In this document: in pieces, positions 10,544 to 27,091 of the stretch
How the letters are laid out: the number at the start of each line of letters is the position of its first letter
How positions within the stretch are numbered: position 1 is the first letter of the stretch
From: DATDIC01 sp963777625
GTDB lineage: Bacteria; Pseudomonadota; Alphaproteobacteria; Acetobacterales; Acetobacteraceae
Direction: 5' to 3'
NCBI GenBank assembly: GCA_963777625.1
Contig: CAVZRO010000018.1
Location: forward strand, 186,001-250,000
DNA length: 64,000 bases
Made by a program: the position numbers and the translations under genes
Notes under the pieces: model-generated
Database searches by the model: none
Told to the model about the DNA's origin: nothing
The model's input: the letters and a program-made list of their open reading frames with translations, nothing else

Positions 10544-13500
10544 TGGTTTCCGCCTGTTCTGCCGGTTGGCGCTGGCCGAACCGCGCCAACAGGCGCGCCT
10601 CGATCTGCGCATCGTCCATGGCCGCGACCGTTGCGATCTGGGCCGCTGCGATCAAACGCGCACTCTCGCTCGGCGTGGCTGTCGGCGGCTCGGGCGCCGC
10701 CAGTTGGTCGCAGAGGTAACTCGCCAATGCATCGATCGTTGGGTGGTCGAACATCAGCGTCACCGGCAACGTCGACGCGACACCGAAGCGCCGCCCGAGC
10801 CGGTCCCGCAGTTGCACCGCCATCAATGAGTCGAGTCCCAGATCCATCAGTCGATCGTGGCGATCAGGTGGATTGCGGGAGTCGCATCGCAGCACACGCA
10901 TGACCTCGTCGCGCACCAGATCGCAAACCATGTCGTGCCGCTCGGATGGCAGCGCCTCGAGTATGCTGGCCAACAGGCGCTCCGATGCGTCCACATGCGG
11001 CGTCGCTTGTGATCCGGTCGTGCTATCGCTGGCTGGGAAAGGGTGATTGGCCGTGGTTTCAGCCGACGGTTCGCCGGCAACGCGGGCGATAAGCACGTGT
11101 TGGCCCAGAATCTCGGCCGGTGAGCCGGTTTCCGGGAATGCGCGGGCGGCGTCGAAGCCGGCGTCCTGCAAAGCCTCGATCCAGATCCCGGCCCGCAGCA
11201 ACGGGCTGTCCTGTCGCAGCTTATCGGCGAAGTGCTGCCAGCCGCCCATCAGGCCCGTGGTGATGTCGAACCACGGGAAGTGCGTTGTGGACTCGATCAG
11301 GATCATCAGCCCGCCCGGCGCCAGCAGCGTACGCAGCCGACGCAGCAGCAGTGGCAAATCGACACTCGCATGGATCGCGTTCGCCGCTACGATCACGTCG
11401 CAACTCGCCGGAGCGAAACCCTGCTCGTTCGGCGCGCGGTCCATGTCGAAGCGCGCATACGAAACAAACGGATACTGCCCGAACCGATCGCGGCCGCGGT
11501 CGAGGAACACGTCAGACACGTCGGTGTACACGTATTGTGTCCGGTCCGTCGGCAGCATCGTCAGCGCTGACGCCGTCGTGCCGCCGGTTCCCGCACCGAT
11601 TTCGACGATGCGGAGGCGCTGACCCGCTGGTATCGTCTCGGCGAGTGCTCCGAGCGCCGCGGCAACAAGATCGTTAAAGTAACGCATCGAGGGCGACCGC
11701 TGGTAAAGACCTTCGGCCAGCTCGAACGAGCCTTGCGGAAACAATGTCTCGAGCGGGCTCTGCCTGCCACGCAGGACGTCGCTGAGCAGCCCGCCGCAGT
11801 TCTTCAGATAAGCCAGCAGCGGCGCGTTATCAGCGAGCAGGTCCTCCGCCTCGGCCCACAGCCCGGCGAGATCCGGAACCGGCAGAGGCCGATCGGCGAC
11901 AAACCTCGCACCGTCCGCGCGAAGCGTGCCCGACGCGGCCAGTCCATCCAGCCAGTGCCGCACCAGGTGGCGGTACATTGCCCCGATCCCGGCGACGGCA
12001 ATCACCTGCTCCGTCGTATGGGCCTCGCCCGCCTGGACGAACATGCCAGCGTCGCGCAGCGTCTGGATCGCATGAGCCCGCGTCAGGCGCTCAAGACAGG
12101 CCCATTTCGTCGGATACGACGCAACTTGCAGATCCAGCGGACCCTGACTGGCCTGGCGCGCCGTCGCGGCGCTGACGCGCGACCAGCGAGCGGCGGCTGT
12201 GACCGGCGCCGGTCGCGCTGCGCCGGGGACGTCGATCCAGTGGCGCTGCCGGCGGAATGGATAGCTGGGCAGCGCCACGCGCCTGCGCTGATAGTCGCGA
12301 TCGAAACCGCGCCAGTCGATATCCGCGCCATCGGCGTACAGGGCCTGCAGGCTTTCAATCAGGTCCGACCAGTCCGTACGATCCAGCCGTGCCGACGGCA
12401 GCCATCGCATCCGACCGTCTGGAACGCACTCGGCGGCCATTGCCAGCAAAATGGGGTGCGGCCCGACTTCGATGCAATGCGTGATCCCTTGCGCGGCGAG
12501 CGCCTCGATCGATCGGGCAAAGCGGACAGGTTCGCGCATATGCGTGCACCAATACTCCGCACGACCAACCTCATCCGAGTCGGCAAACCCACCCGTCACA
12601 TTCGATACCAGCGCGATCCGGTTCGGTCGGAACCGCACGGTCTCCAGCACCGGCCGGAACGCCTGCAGCACTGGATCGACCAGCGGTGAATGCGCCGCGT
12701 ACGAAACGTATAGGGGGCGCACGCGGATGCTGGCGTCCCGCAACCGTTGGATCATGGCCGCCATGGTCTCGCGCTCGCCGCTGACGACGAAATGTTCGGG
12801 ACCGTTATGGGCGGCGATGGTCAAGGCTCTGCCACTCCCGGCAATCTCGGCCGCCACCACCGCCTCGCGCGCGAACACCGCCGCCATCATGCCATCACCG
12901 GCCAGCGTCTCGGTCAGGCGTCCTCGTTCGGCGACCAGACGAAGCGCATCATCCAGCGGCAGGATGCCGGCAATGCAGGCCGCCGCGTATTCGCCCAGGC
13001 TGTGGCCCAGCACCGCCACCGGCTCGACGCCCCACGAGCGCCAGAGCTGCGCCAGCGAATACTCGATCGCGAACAGGGCGGGCTGTGCATACATCGTGCG
13101 GTTGATCGGCGCGCTTTCGCTGCTGTCGTTCAGCACATCGACCAGGCCGCGTGCCATGTGCGGCGCCAGCCCTTCCGCGCAGGCATCCAGTGCCTGCCTG
13201 AACGACGGCGACGTGGCGTACAGCCCCATTCCCATCCGCGCGTATTGCGCGCCCTGGCCGGTGAACAGGAAGGCCACCTGCGGGCGCGTCGCGCCATCGT
13301 GCCATCCGGTCGCGACCGTCGCGTCGGGTGTTCCGTCGATGAAACGGCCAAGACCTTGCCGCAGCGCCTCGGCCGTTGCTCCGGCCACCGCAAGCCTGGT
13401 GTTGAAGTGCGAGCGGCCGGCATTGGCCGTGTAGCAGGCGTCGGCCGGCGCGACGCTATCGACCAGCGCCGCGTGGTAGCGCCGCACCAACTCATTGAGG

Positions 13501-14969
13501 GACGTGGCGTCACGTGTCGACAGCGCCAGCACGTGCAGCGGCCGTTCCGATTCGGAGGGTGCCGCTGTCGCCGATGGCGGACCTTCCTCCAGGATCACGT
13601 GTGCATTGCAACCGCTGAAACCGAACGAACTCACCCCGGCAAGGCGCGGACCGCCGTTCGACGCAAACGGCACGGCGGCAGTTGGCACGGTGATCGGCAG
13701 ACCCGCCCAGTCGATATGCGGATTGCCTGTCTCGAGATGCAAATGCGGTGGGATTTCCTTGCGTTGCAGGGAAAGCACGATCTTCATCAGCCCGGCGATG
13801 CCGGCCGCGCCTTCAAGATGGCCGAGATTGGTCTTGACCGAGCCGACAGCGAGCGGCTCCCCGGCGGTCCTTTCCGGGCCGAACACCGCGCCGATGGCAC
13901 CGATCTCGATCGGATCGCCGAGCGGTGTCCCGGTTCCATGCGCCTCGAGATAGCCGATTGCATTCGGGGCGACGCGGGCAGCCGCAAGTGCTGCCCGGAT
14001 GACGTCCTGTTGCGCCGGACCACTCGGCGCGGTCAGCCCGCCACTACGCCCATCTTGATTGACCGCGCTGCCCCGCACCACCGCGAGGATACGATCGCCG
14101 TCCGCGACAGCGTCGGACAACCGGCGCAGCACCACCATGCCGCAGCCCTCGCTGCGGACATAGCCGTCGGCGGCGACATCGAAGGTCTTGCAGCGGCCAT
14201 CCGCCGCCATCATGCGCGCCTTCGAGAAGCAGATGTTCATGTCCGGCGTCAGGATCAGATTGATCCCGCCGGTCGCCGCCAGATCGCATTCGCCCAGGCG
14301 CAAGGCCTGACACGCGAGATGCAGCGCAACGAGGGACGACGAACAGGCGGTATCGATCGCCATGCTCGGACCGTGCCAGCCAAGAAAATACGACAGCCGG
14401 CCGGCGGCGATGCTGTGTGCATTGCCGGTGCTGGCATAGATATCGAGCAAATCCGGCCGCGTGAACAGCGCGCGGCCATAATCATTGTTGCAGATGCCGA
14501 GATAGACCCCGCTGCGCGAGCCGGTCAGGCTGGCCGGTGCGTGACCTGCATCCTCAAGCGCCTGCCACGTCACCTCGAGCAGGATGCGCTGCTGCGGATC
14601 CATGCTGGCGGCCTCGCGCGGGGAGATGCCGAAGAACTCGGCGTCGAACCTGTCGATCTCGTCGATGAAGCCGCCACGCCGCGTGATCATCTTGCCGGGC
14701 GCATCGGGATCGTCGGAATACAGCGCATCGAGCGACCACCGATCGGCCGGAATATCGCCGATCGCATCGCCCCCGGACCAAAGCAGCCTGGCAAAGCTGG
14801 CCGCGTCGCTCACGCCGCCGGGAAAGCGCATGCCCATGCCGATGATGGCAATCGGTTCGAACCGCTCGGCTTCGGCTTGTGCAAGCCGAGCGCGCAGCTC
14901 GCGGATCTCCAGCAGCGCACGCTTGACGGGGGTCATCGCTGCATCGCTTGCGTCGTTCCCGACCGTCAT
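10527..14969 (-). CDS. Type I PKS module with C-methyltransferase (KS-AT-cMT-ACP)
   Basis: An intact 1480-aa protein. The N-terminus (about residues 12-35) is a charged heptad-like helix typical of docking segments before a KS. KS: DTACSSS near 208, EAHGTGT, NLGHLEGAAG. AT: GHSLGEY near 656 with YAAH at the selectivity position. After the post-AT linker comes a SAM-dependent methyltransferase with the glycine motif VEIGAGTGGTT near residue 1123, in the position used by C-methyltransferase domains of PKSs. No KR, DH or ER follows; the ACP (GLDSLMAVQL) is near 1378 and a DDAQIEARLL tail ends the protein. The module should add an alpha-methylated (or, after two rounds, gem-dimethyl) beta-keto unit. 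The ATG overlaps the corrected stop of the upstream gene by 4 bp. Confidence 0.93.
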   Translation of the reverse strand: MTVGNDASDAAMTPVKRALLEIRELRARLAQAEAERFEPIAIIGMGMRFPGGVSDAASFARLLWSGGDAIGDIPADRWSLDALYSDDPDAPGKMITRRGGFIDEIDRFDAEFFGISPREAASMDPQQRILLEVTWQALEDAGHAPASLTGSRSGVYLGICNNDYGRALFTRPDLLDIYASTGNAHSIAAGRLSYFLGWHGPSMAIDTACSSSLVALHLACQALRLGECDLAATGGINLILTPDMNICFSKARMMAADGRCKTFDVAADGYVRSEGCGMVVLRRLSDAVADGDRILAVVRGSAVNQDGRSGGLTAPSGPAQQDVIRAALAAARVAPNAIGYLEAHGTGTPLGDPIEIGAIGAVFGPERTAGEPLAVGSVKTNLGHLEGAAGIAGLMKIVLSLQRKEIPPHLHLETGNPHIDWAGLPITVPTAAVPFASNGGPRLAGVSSFGFSGCNAHVILEEGPPSATAAPSESERPLHVLALSTRDATSLNELVRRYHAALVDSVAPADACYTANAGRSHFNTRLAVAGATAEALRQGLGRFIDGTPDATVATGWHDGATRPQVAFLFTGQGAQYARMGMGLYATSPSFRQALDACAEGLAPHMARGLVDVLNDSSESAPINRTMYAQPALFAIEYSLAQLWRSWGVEPVAVLGHSLGEYAAACIAGILPLDDALRLVAERGRLTETLAGDGMMAAVFAREAVVAAEIAGSGRALTIAAHNGPEHFVVSGERETMAAMIQRLRDASIRVRPLYVSYAAHSPLVDPVLQAFRPVLETVRFRPNRIALVSNVTGGFADSDEVGRAEYWCTHMREPVRFARSIEALAAQGITHCIEVGPHPILLAMAAECVPDGRMRWLPSARLDRTDWSDLIESLQALYADGADIDWRGFDRDYQRRRVALPSYPFRRQRHWIDVPGAARPAPVTAAARWSRVSAATARQASQGPLDLQVASYPTKWACLERLTRAHAIQTLRDAGMFVQAGEAHTTEQVIAVAGIGAMYRHLVRHWLDGLAASGTLRADGARFVADRPLPVPDLAGLWAEAEDLLADNAPLLAYLKNCGGLLSDVLRGRQSPLETLFPQGSFELAEGLYQRSPSMRYFNDLVAAALGALAETIPAGQRLRIVEIGAGTGGTTASALTMLPTDRTQYVYTDVSDVFLDRGRDRFGQYPFVSYARFDMDRAPNEQGFAPASCDVIVAANAIHASVDLPLLLRRLRTLLAPGGLMILIESTTHFPWFDITTGLMGGWQHFADKLRQDSPLLRAGIWIEALQDAGFDAARAFPETGSPAEILGQHVLIARVAGEPSAETTANHPFPASDSTTGSQATPHVDASERLLASILEALPSERHDMVCDLVRDEVMRVLRCDSRNPPDRHDRLMDLGLDSLMAVQLRDRLGRRFGVASTLPVTLMFDHPTIDALASYLCDQLAAPEPPTATPSESARLIAAAQIATVAAMDDAQIEARLLARFGQRQPAEQAETIVGQD

Positions 14970-17900
14970 GCCGCGCGTCCTGAAATGCCGTGTTCAAGTT
15001 CTTCCAGCAGCAGCGCTTCCGCATCCGCATCCGAGAGTGCTGCCACGTCGATCATCGGCGCGCGACGGGCGTCGTTCCGCCGCGCTGTCCGTTGCGTCCG
15101 TTTCGATGCCGCACGCGGATGCCAGAAAATCGGCGAGCGCCTCGATCGTCGGGTAATCGAACAATAATATCGCCGGCAACGACATGCCGGTTGAACGGAC
15201 CAGATCGTTGCGCAACTCCACCGCCATCAGCGAGTCTAATCCGAGCTCTTTCAACGGCATGCGCGTATCGAGCGGGGCCGCATCATTCCAGCCGATGACC
15301 CGTTTTGCGCAGTCGACCAGGTAATCGATCAAGGTCTGGAGCCGCAACCCCGACGGCATCGTCCGCACACGTTCCACGATGGTCATGGTCTCCGCGCGCG
15401 GTGCTGGTGACGCGCTACTCGCTCCGACAGTTGCCAGCCGGCGGTAGAAATCCGGATCGGCTCCGGCCGGGAGCCGACTGCGAAACCGCTGCCAGTCGAT
15501 CGGAAGCACGGCACCGTAGGCCGCACGGTCGGCCAGCAGGCGCTCCAGCCGCGCGAAGCCGGCGGCCGGATCGATGGAGGTCAAGCCGCGCGACAGCCAA
15601 ACCTCTCGCGCGCGTCCGGATGCGTCGGCCGCCATTCCGACCTCGGTCCACAGGCCCCACGCCACACTGAGCGCCGGCAATCCGATCTGCTGCCGATAGC
15701 GAGCCAGCGCGTCCAGTTCGGCGTTTGCGGCCGGATACAGTCCTTGCCCCGCCGCGCCGAGCACCACTGCCGCCGCCGAATACAGCACGAAAAAATCGAG
15801 CGGCAGCGTGCGCGTCAGTTCGTGCAGCAGCCAGGCGCCATGGACCTTGCCGTGCATCACCACACGGCCGTCCTCCCAGCCTTGATTGAGCAGCACGGCG
15901 TCGCGAACTGTGCCGGCGGCATGCACCACACCGCGCAGCCTGGGCATTGTGGCGCCGATCTCACGCAAGACCGCCACCATGGCTTCGCGGTCCGCTGCAT
16001 CCGCGGCAAACACGCGAACCGTGACACCGGCACGTTCCAGTGCCTCAATCCGCAACGCGGCTGCCTCGCCCGGCGGTCGCCGTCCGCTCAGCACCAGATG
16101 CCGCGCGCCGGAGCGTGCCAGCCATTGGGCCGTCTCCAGGCCGACGCCGCCGAGACCACCGGTGACCCAGTAGGTGGCGTCCGATGAGATCAGCGGCGCC
16201 ACTGCACGCTCGGCGCGCTGTTCGGCGGCAACGCGGATCACGACCTTGCCGATATGGCGTGCCTGCGCCATGTGGCGCATCGCCTCGCCCACCTGCGGCA
16301 GCGGGAACACTTCGACTGGTAGCGGGCGCAGCGTCCCATCCCGCATCGCGGTCAGGACTTCGTCCAATATCGGCCGCAGCAGGCGGCGATCCGCTTCCGC
16401 CTCCGCACCTAGATCGTAGGCATGATAACGGACGTCGGGTCGGAGGGCCGCGACCTGTGCTGCGGTCCAGGTCCCGCGTTTGCCAAGTTCCAGGAAGCAA
16501 CCGCCGGGCGCCAGGACCCGGATGCCCGCCTCGATGAACCCGCCGGCGAGCGAGTTCAGTACCACGTGGACGCCGGCGCCTTCGGTCACCGCCATCACCT
16601 GATCGGCGAAAGCGACCGATCGGGAATCCATCACCTCGGCCACGCCAAGTCGCAGCAGCATGTCCCGTTTCGCCGGCGAGCCGGCAGTGGCGAACACCCG
16701 TGCCCCGCAGCGTTGTGCAAGTTGCACGGCGGCGAGACCGACGCCGCCAGCGGCAGCGTGGATCAGCACCCCCTGGCCGGCGCACAGCCCGGCGAGGCGC
16801 TGCAAGCCATACACGGCGGTCGCGAACGCCACAGCGATACCGGCTGCCTCCTCCGCCCGCATTGTCTCGGGTATCGGGGCCAGGAATCCGGCCGGTACTA
16901 TCGCTTCGCTGCCGAGACCGCAGGGGGCGTATCCGAACACGCGATCGCCGGGGCGAAATGCAGCGACAGCGCCACCGACCTCGACGACCGTTCCGGCACA
17001 CTCGATGCCGATCGGGGGGGTATCGCCCGGATACATTTGCAGCACGCTCAGCACGTCGCGGAAGTTCAGCCCCGCCGCCAGGACCCGCAGGCGGACTTCA
17101 TCCGGTGCCAACGACGGCCGCGTCGCTGGACGCAAGGCAAGCCCGTCGAAACTGCCCGGCTGGACCAGTTCCATACGAAACGGCTGAGCCGCCGCCAGCC
17201 CGGACTCGCGCGCTGCGGGGGCGCGATACGGCAACAGTCGCGGCACCCAGCGCTGCACGCCGCGCAGTGCCACACAAGGCTCCGTCCCAGCCAGCAACTC
17301 GCTCGCCAGCCGAGCGACATCATCCGGCGCTTCGGCAGCATCGAGGTCGATCGCGCGGACACGCAAATCCGCGTGCTCTATCGCGACCACATCGGCCAGC
17401 CCCCAAACGCCGGCGCCGCGCGGCCGCAGCGCCTCGGTGCCGATGACGGCGCGACAAGCGCGGGTGACCAGGTTGAGCGGGCACCGGTGTTTCGGGGCCA
17501 TGTGGGCCAGAGCCTGCACGATGTGCAGGATCGACCCGAGCGCACGCACGTCGTCGTCGTTCCATGTCTGTGACGAGAAATCGGCAGGCACCGCAACATC
17601 GAGCGACCAGCAATGTACGATGGCCGGCAGCGGATTTGTCGGACCCCACTGCGCTTCTGCCCATAGACGGCGATAGTGTTCGGGATTGGCAGGATCGATG
17701 ATCCAGCTCCGTTCCGAGGTTCGAGCGAAGCCCGTGCCGGCGCGAACGTTCCAGCACTCGCCGCCGAGTTCGGTCAGCGTGGCCGCCAGCAGCGACGCGG
17801 TCCCACCGGCATCGGCGAACAGCAGTGTCGGCCCCGGCGATGCGGGGTGAGCACGCGCGCCGAGGCTCGCAGCGCGCTCCCAGCCGAGTTCGTAAAGATC

Positions 17901-20900
17901 GCCACGCGATGCTTCCGCCGACTCGATGGCCGCACGATCGGCGCGCGCAAAGCGAATGCCACGGAGCCGAGCGACCGGCGCCCCGTGCTCCGTCTCCAGT
18001 ATCGCATCGGCGGTCATCGTTTCGGCTGATCCAGCGCCGGATACGCGGGCTCGCCCGATCAGCCGGCCGCCGTGCGAGGGGCGGATTTCGACGCTGTCCG
18101 CCCCGATCGGCAAAAACACGTCGACGGGGACCCGTTCCGCTGTCGGAGCACCTGCCGCCAGCACGCAAAGTTGCAAGGCAGCGTCCAAAAGGACCGGATG
18201 CAACAAGTGTTGCCCGGCGGTCGGCCGCAGCGCTTCCGGCAGCTCCACCCACGCCTGTGCCACGCCGCCGGACCGTTCGATCGCGCTCAGACAGCGAAAG
18301 GTTGGACCGAATTTGACGCCGAGTTCGGCGAAGCGACCATAGACCGCCGCTTCTCGCACACTTCGCCCATGCGCCAGATGCGGTGGGGGCGCCCAGACGT
18401 CTGGTTCGGACTTTCCGACGCCGGTCGCGATCAGCCGCCACGCGTCGGCAGTCGTCGCGTCCGCGCACGCCTGCTCGTAGAACGACAGCTCCGCGCCGCC
18501 ATTCTGCCGCGGGCGTACCACGACCTGCCATCGCTTCGCTGCTTCCCCGGGCAGCGGCAATGTCAGCGGCCGCAGCATGGCAAAGTCGGCCAGATGCGGC
18601 TGTCCACAGTTCAAGACATGGCCGGCTGCCACCGCCAGCGTCTCAAGCACCGCCGCCGCCGGAACCAGCAGCCGGTCGAATATGCGATGGTCGGCGGACC
18701 ACGTCGACGCACCATCTGACCCGCCCTGGAATATCTGGGCGTCGAACCCGGCTGCCGCGATGCGACACCCGAGCAACGGATGCACCTCCGGTGCAACATC
18801 CGCTATTGCGACGCCGGCCGGCCGCGGCCTGATCCAGTGCCGCTTGCGCTGCCAGGGATAGGCCGGCAGCGAGGCGACCGATCCGCTGGTTGGCTCAACC
18901 GCCTTCCAGTCGGGATCGGAGCCGGCGGCGTACAGACCGGCGCAGGCCTGCAGCATGGTCGCACGCTCGGGCCGGCCGCGGCGCAGCGAGGCAAGCACCA
19001 CGGCATTGGAACTGAGCTCCGTGAGGTTCGCGGTCAGCGAATGAGCGAGCACCGGATGCGGTGCCAGTTCGACAAAGACATTGCATCCGTCTGCGACCAT
19101 GGCGCGGACGGCAGCCGCGAACTGTACTGTGTCGCGCATGTTGCGACCGAAATAGCTGGCGTCGAAGCGCACATCGTCGACGCGCGCGCCAGTCACCGTC
19201 GCGTAAACCGGGATCGTCGGCGTCGCGGCACGGACGGCGCCGAGGGCGTCGACAAACGGCTGCTGGAACCGCGTCATCTGCGCGCTGTGGAAGGCATACC
19301 TGACCGGCAGCAGGCGATGATCGACGCCAGTCTCCACGAGCGTCGCCAACACTTCTGTCAGCGCCCCGGTCTCGCCGGACAGCACCACGTCCCGCGGCGC
19401 ATTGATGGCACCGATGCTGAGCCGATCGCCGTAAGGCGCAATCAGCGCATGCGCTTCGGTCTCGTTCAGCCGTACCGACGCCATGCGCCCGAGCCCGGTT
19501 GCCTGCTGCATGGTCCGGCCGCGCTGCCAGACGATCCGCACGGCTTCGTCGAGGTCAAGCACGCCCGCCACATGCAGCGCGGCAATTTCGCCGACGCTAT
19601 GCCCGACCACGGCCGCCGGCGTCACACCCCACGATTTCCACAGGGCTGCCAGTGCGACCTGCAGCGCGAACAGGGCCGGTTGAGCGATCTGCGTCTGATC
19701 GAGACGCGATGCCGCCTCGGGTGACTCCAGCTCTGCCTGCAACGACCAGCCGCACAGCGGCCGCAGCAGCGCATCGCAGGCGTCGATGGCTGCGCGATAC
19801 ACCGGCTCCTCGGCGTAGAGCTCGCGGCCCATCGCGTACCATTGCGGCCCCTGACCGCTGAACACGAAGCCGATCCGTGGTGCGCATGGTGCAGCGTGCG
19901 GTGGACCGGACACGACCGGTTCGTCCAGATAATGCCGCAGCGCCGTTTGCAGTTCATCCTTCGACCGACCGACGAATGCCACCCGTTCGCCATAGTGCGT
20001 CCGGCGTCGCGCGGCGGTTGCGGTAAGATCGGCGATCGTCGCCGTGGTCGTGGCGATGAATTCATGCCAGGTCTCGGCGAGCGCCTGCAACGCGGGGAGC
20101 GTCCTGGCCGAAAGCGGCAGCAGATAGCTCGCCCCTTCGCGCGTCGGCTGCCCGGGGGACGGAAGCTCGGGCGCCTCTTGCAGGATCACGTGGGCATTGG
20201 TTCCACCCACACCGAACGAACTGACCGCCGCGCAGCGCGGCTCGGCTCCGCCAGGCCACGGCGTCAACCGCGTGGGGATCGTCAGGCGCGTGCCCGCCAG
20301 CGAGATATGCGGGTTCAGCGCGTGGAAGTTAGGCTGCGCGGGCACCGCGGCGTTGCGCAAGGCGAGCACGGCCTTGATCAACCCGGTGGCGCCGGCTGCC
20401 GCTTCCAGATGTCCGAGATTGGCCTTCACGGCACCGAGCAGGCACGGAGCGGCCCCTGGCGCCGAGCGCCCAATCGTAGCGGCCAGTGCTTCAACTTCGA
20501 TCGGGTCGCCGAGCGCCGTGCCGGTTCCATGCGCCTCGACGAAGCCGATGCGTTCTGGCGCCAGTTGAGCGGCGGCCAGCGCGTCGCGAATCAGGGCTGC
20601 CTGCGCCAGCCCGTTCGGTGCCGCGAGCACGGTCGATCGCCCATCCTGGTTGACCGCCGAGCCGCGTATCACCGCCAGGATACGATCCCCATGTGCGACC
20701 GCGTCCGACAGGCGCTTGAGGACGACGACGCTGCATCCTTCGCCGCGGCCAAAGCCATCCGCGAGCGCATCGAACGACTTGCAACGACCGTCGGGCGCCA
20801 GGAACCCGACTTTCGACATCGACACCAGCGGCTCCGGCGTGATCATCAGTGACACGCCACCGGTGATCGCAATGTCAGATTCGCCAAGGCGGAGGCTCTG

Positions 20901-21544
20901 GCAGGCAAGATGGATTGCGACCAGCGATGCCGAGCATGCCGTGTCGACCGACATGCTTGGTCCGCGCAGGTCGAGCAGATATGACAGTCGATTGGCCAGG
21001 ACGCTGTGCAGCGTCCCGGTCAAGGTGCGCAGCTCTATCGCCGCGGGATCGGCGTATTGAAGCTGTGCGTAATCGTTATGGTAGCTGGCAACGAACACGC
21101 CGGTGCGCGTGCCTGATAGTGTCGGCTGCGGTATGCCGGCGTCGTCCAGGGCTTCGATGGCGACTTCCAGGAACAGGCGCTGCTGCGGATCCATCCGGTC
21201 CGCCTCGCGCGCGGTAACGCCGAAATATTCGGCATCGAACCCGTCGATCCGATCGATGAAGCTTCCCGCCCTGGTCGCCGTCTTTGCCGTTGCGGACGGA
21301 TCGGGATCGTACCATGCATCGCCGTCCCAGCGATCACCCGGGATTTCGCCCACGGTTTCAGTCTGGTCACGTAGTAACTGCCAGAACTGCTCTGGAGAAT
21401 CCGCGTTGCCGGGCAGCCGGCATCCCATGCCGATAATGGCGATCGGGTCGGCTTGCAGCACGCGCGCGACCTGGGCGCGTGCCTGCCGGGCCATGAGTGC
21501 CAGCTTGAGAACCGACGCTCCTGCAAAGGGGTCCTGCGTGTTGG

Positions 21545-21548
<4 letters not shown>
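14966..21548 (-). CDS. Type I PKS, fully reducing module KS-AT-DH-ER-KR-ACP
   Basis: About 2193 residues. The main frame as read stops at 14994 with an unlike tail. A +1 change between about 15055 and 15110 restores an acidic tail (ALSDADAEALLLEEL) matching the other PKS genes and a stop at 14966 that makes an ATGA overlap with the next gene, so I place the end there. Domains: KS (DTACSAS, Cys near 204), AT (GHSVGE near 650, YAFH), DH near 951 where HxxxGxxxxP reads H-RIF-D-RLLV-P (Gly replaced by Asp), with LLDAALQ as second DH motif, ER (HAAAGGVGLAAVQ near 1600), KR (GGLGGVG near 1794), ACP (GLDSLMAVEL near 2102). In the KR the catalytic-Ser position, 13 residues before the Tyr, is Ala (YSAAAVVLG). 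Coupled to the upstream gene by ATGA at 21545-21548. Confidence 0.9.
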
Positions 21549-26110
<4,562 letters not shown>

Positions 26111-26114
<4 letters not shown>

Positions 26115-26938
26115 GTGGCGCGCCCGTCTGCGCGGCGGAGCATCGGGGCGAGCGTCACCGACAGATCCCGGAGAACCTCATCGCGTCGGGCATCGAGGTA
26201 GAAGTGCCCGCCGGCAAACCAGCGGATGCGGAAGGGCCCCTCGGTCTCGGCGCGCCAGGCCGCCAAATGGTCCGGTGGCGCCAGCCGATCCTGCATGCCG
26301 CCAAAGGCCGATATCGGGCACGACAACGGCGCATGGGGGGTGGGCAGAAAGGTTTCCAGCGCCGCGACGTCGGCCCGCAATGCCGGCAGCAGCAGGGCCA
26401 GCACGTCAGGCGACTGACGGATCTCCGCCGGGATGCCGCCATAGCGACGGTCGATTTCCTGGACGAATTCGTGATCCGGTAGCGTGCGCAGGGCGCTATC
26501 GAGACCTGCCACGCGCGGCGGGCGTCGCGCGGACACGAACAGATGGAAGGGAAGGGCGCCTTCGTTTTCGGCCAGACAGCGGGCCACCTCGAACGCCAGC
26601 ACGGCCCCCATGCTATGACCGAACAACGCGAATGGCTGGCCCAGATGGGGCCTCAGCGCCGCGATCAGCGCATCGACCAGGCTTGGGATGCTGGCTATCG
26701 GTGCTTCATGCAACCGGTTGCCGCGCCCAGGCAGTTGCGCGGCCCATAGGTTCAATCCCGCTGGCAATCCCGTCGGCCAGAGTCGAAAGATCGAGGTAGA
26801 ACCGCCGGCGTATCCGAAGCAGAACAGATTGGCACGGCCACCGGCGCGCTGCGACCACGGGTGCAGCCACGCAGCGCTGCCACCGGAGGTCGCGCCCGAG
26901 CGCGTGGACTTATAGGAAATGGCGCCGTCAGGCGTCAT
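26111..26938 (-). CDS. Stand-alone thioesterase (type II, alpha/beta hydrolase)
   Basis: First gene of the PKS operon, about 275 aa. It belongs to the GrsT-like thioesterase family that removes stalled or wrong acyl groups from carrier proteins, or releases the product when no integrated TE exists. Visible motifs: FCFGYAGGS oxyanion region near residue 40, nucleophile GHSMG near 107, an acid region (FGGMQDRLAP) and the catalytic His in GGHFYL near 240. I prefer the ATG at 26938, which has AAAGGA eight bases upstream, over the TTG one codon before. No TE domain is visible on the PKS proteins inside the window, so whether this enzyme edits or releases cannot be decided here. Confidence 0.9.
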
Positions 26939-27091
26939 CAATCACATCCTTTGTCAGGCCGCCCCTTTGAGCAGCGAAAGCAGGGGCAGGGACCAGAAAG
27001 TTTCGTCAGAGCATCAACTGCCAAGTGGAGTGCAGGTTATTCCAAGTTAATGCTTTTTTCCACATTTTTTGGCATGATTTGAAACACACTG

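Noticed and set aside
7577..10612. Fourth PKS gene as two separate genes or as a decayed pseudogene
   Set aside because: The DH domain continues in sense through all three frames with only single extra bases, matching the error pattern of the whole window.
12747..15167. 806-aa plus-strand open frame opposite the third and second PKS genes
   Set aside because: It is the antisense shadow of KS/AT coding sequence in GC-rich DNA; it shows no domain, and the minus strand has clear catalytic motifs throughout.
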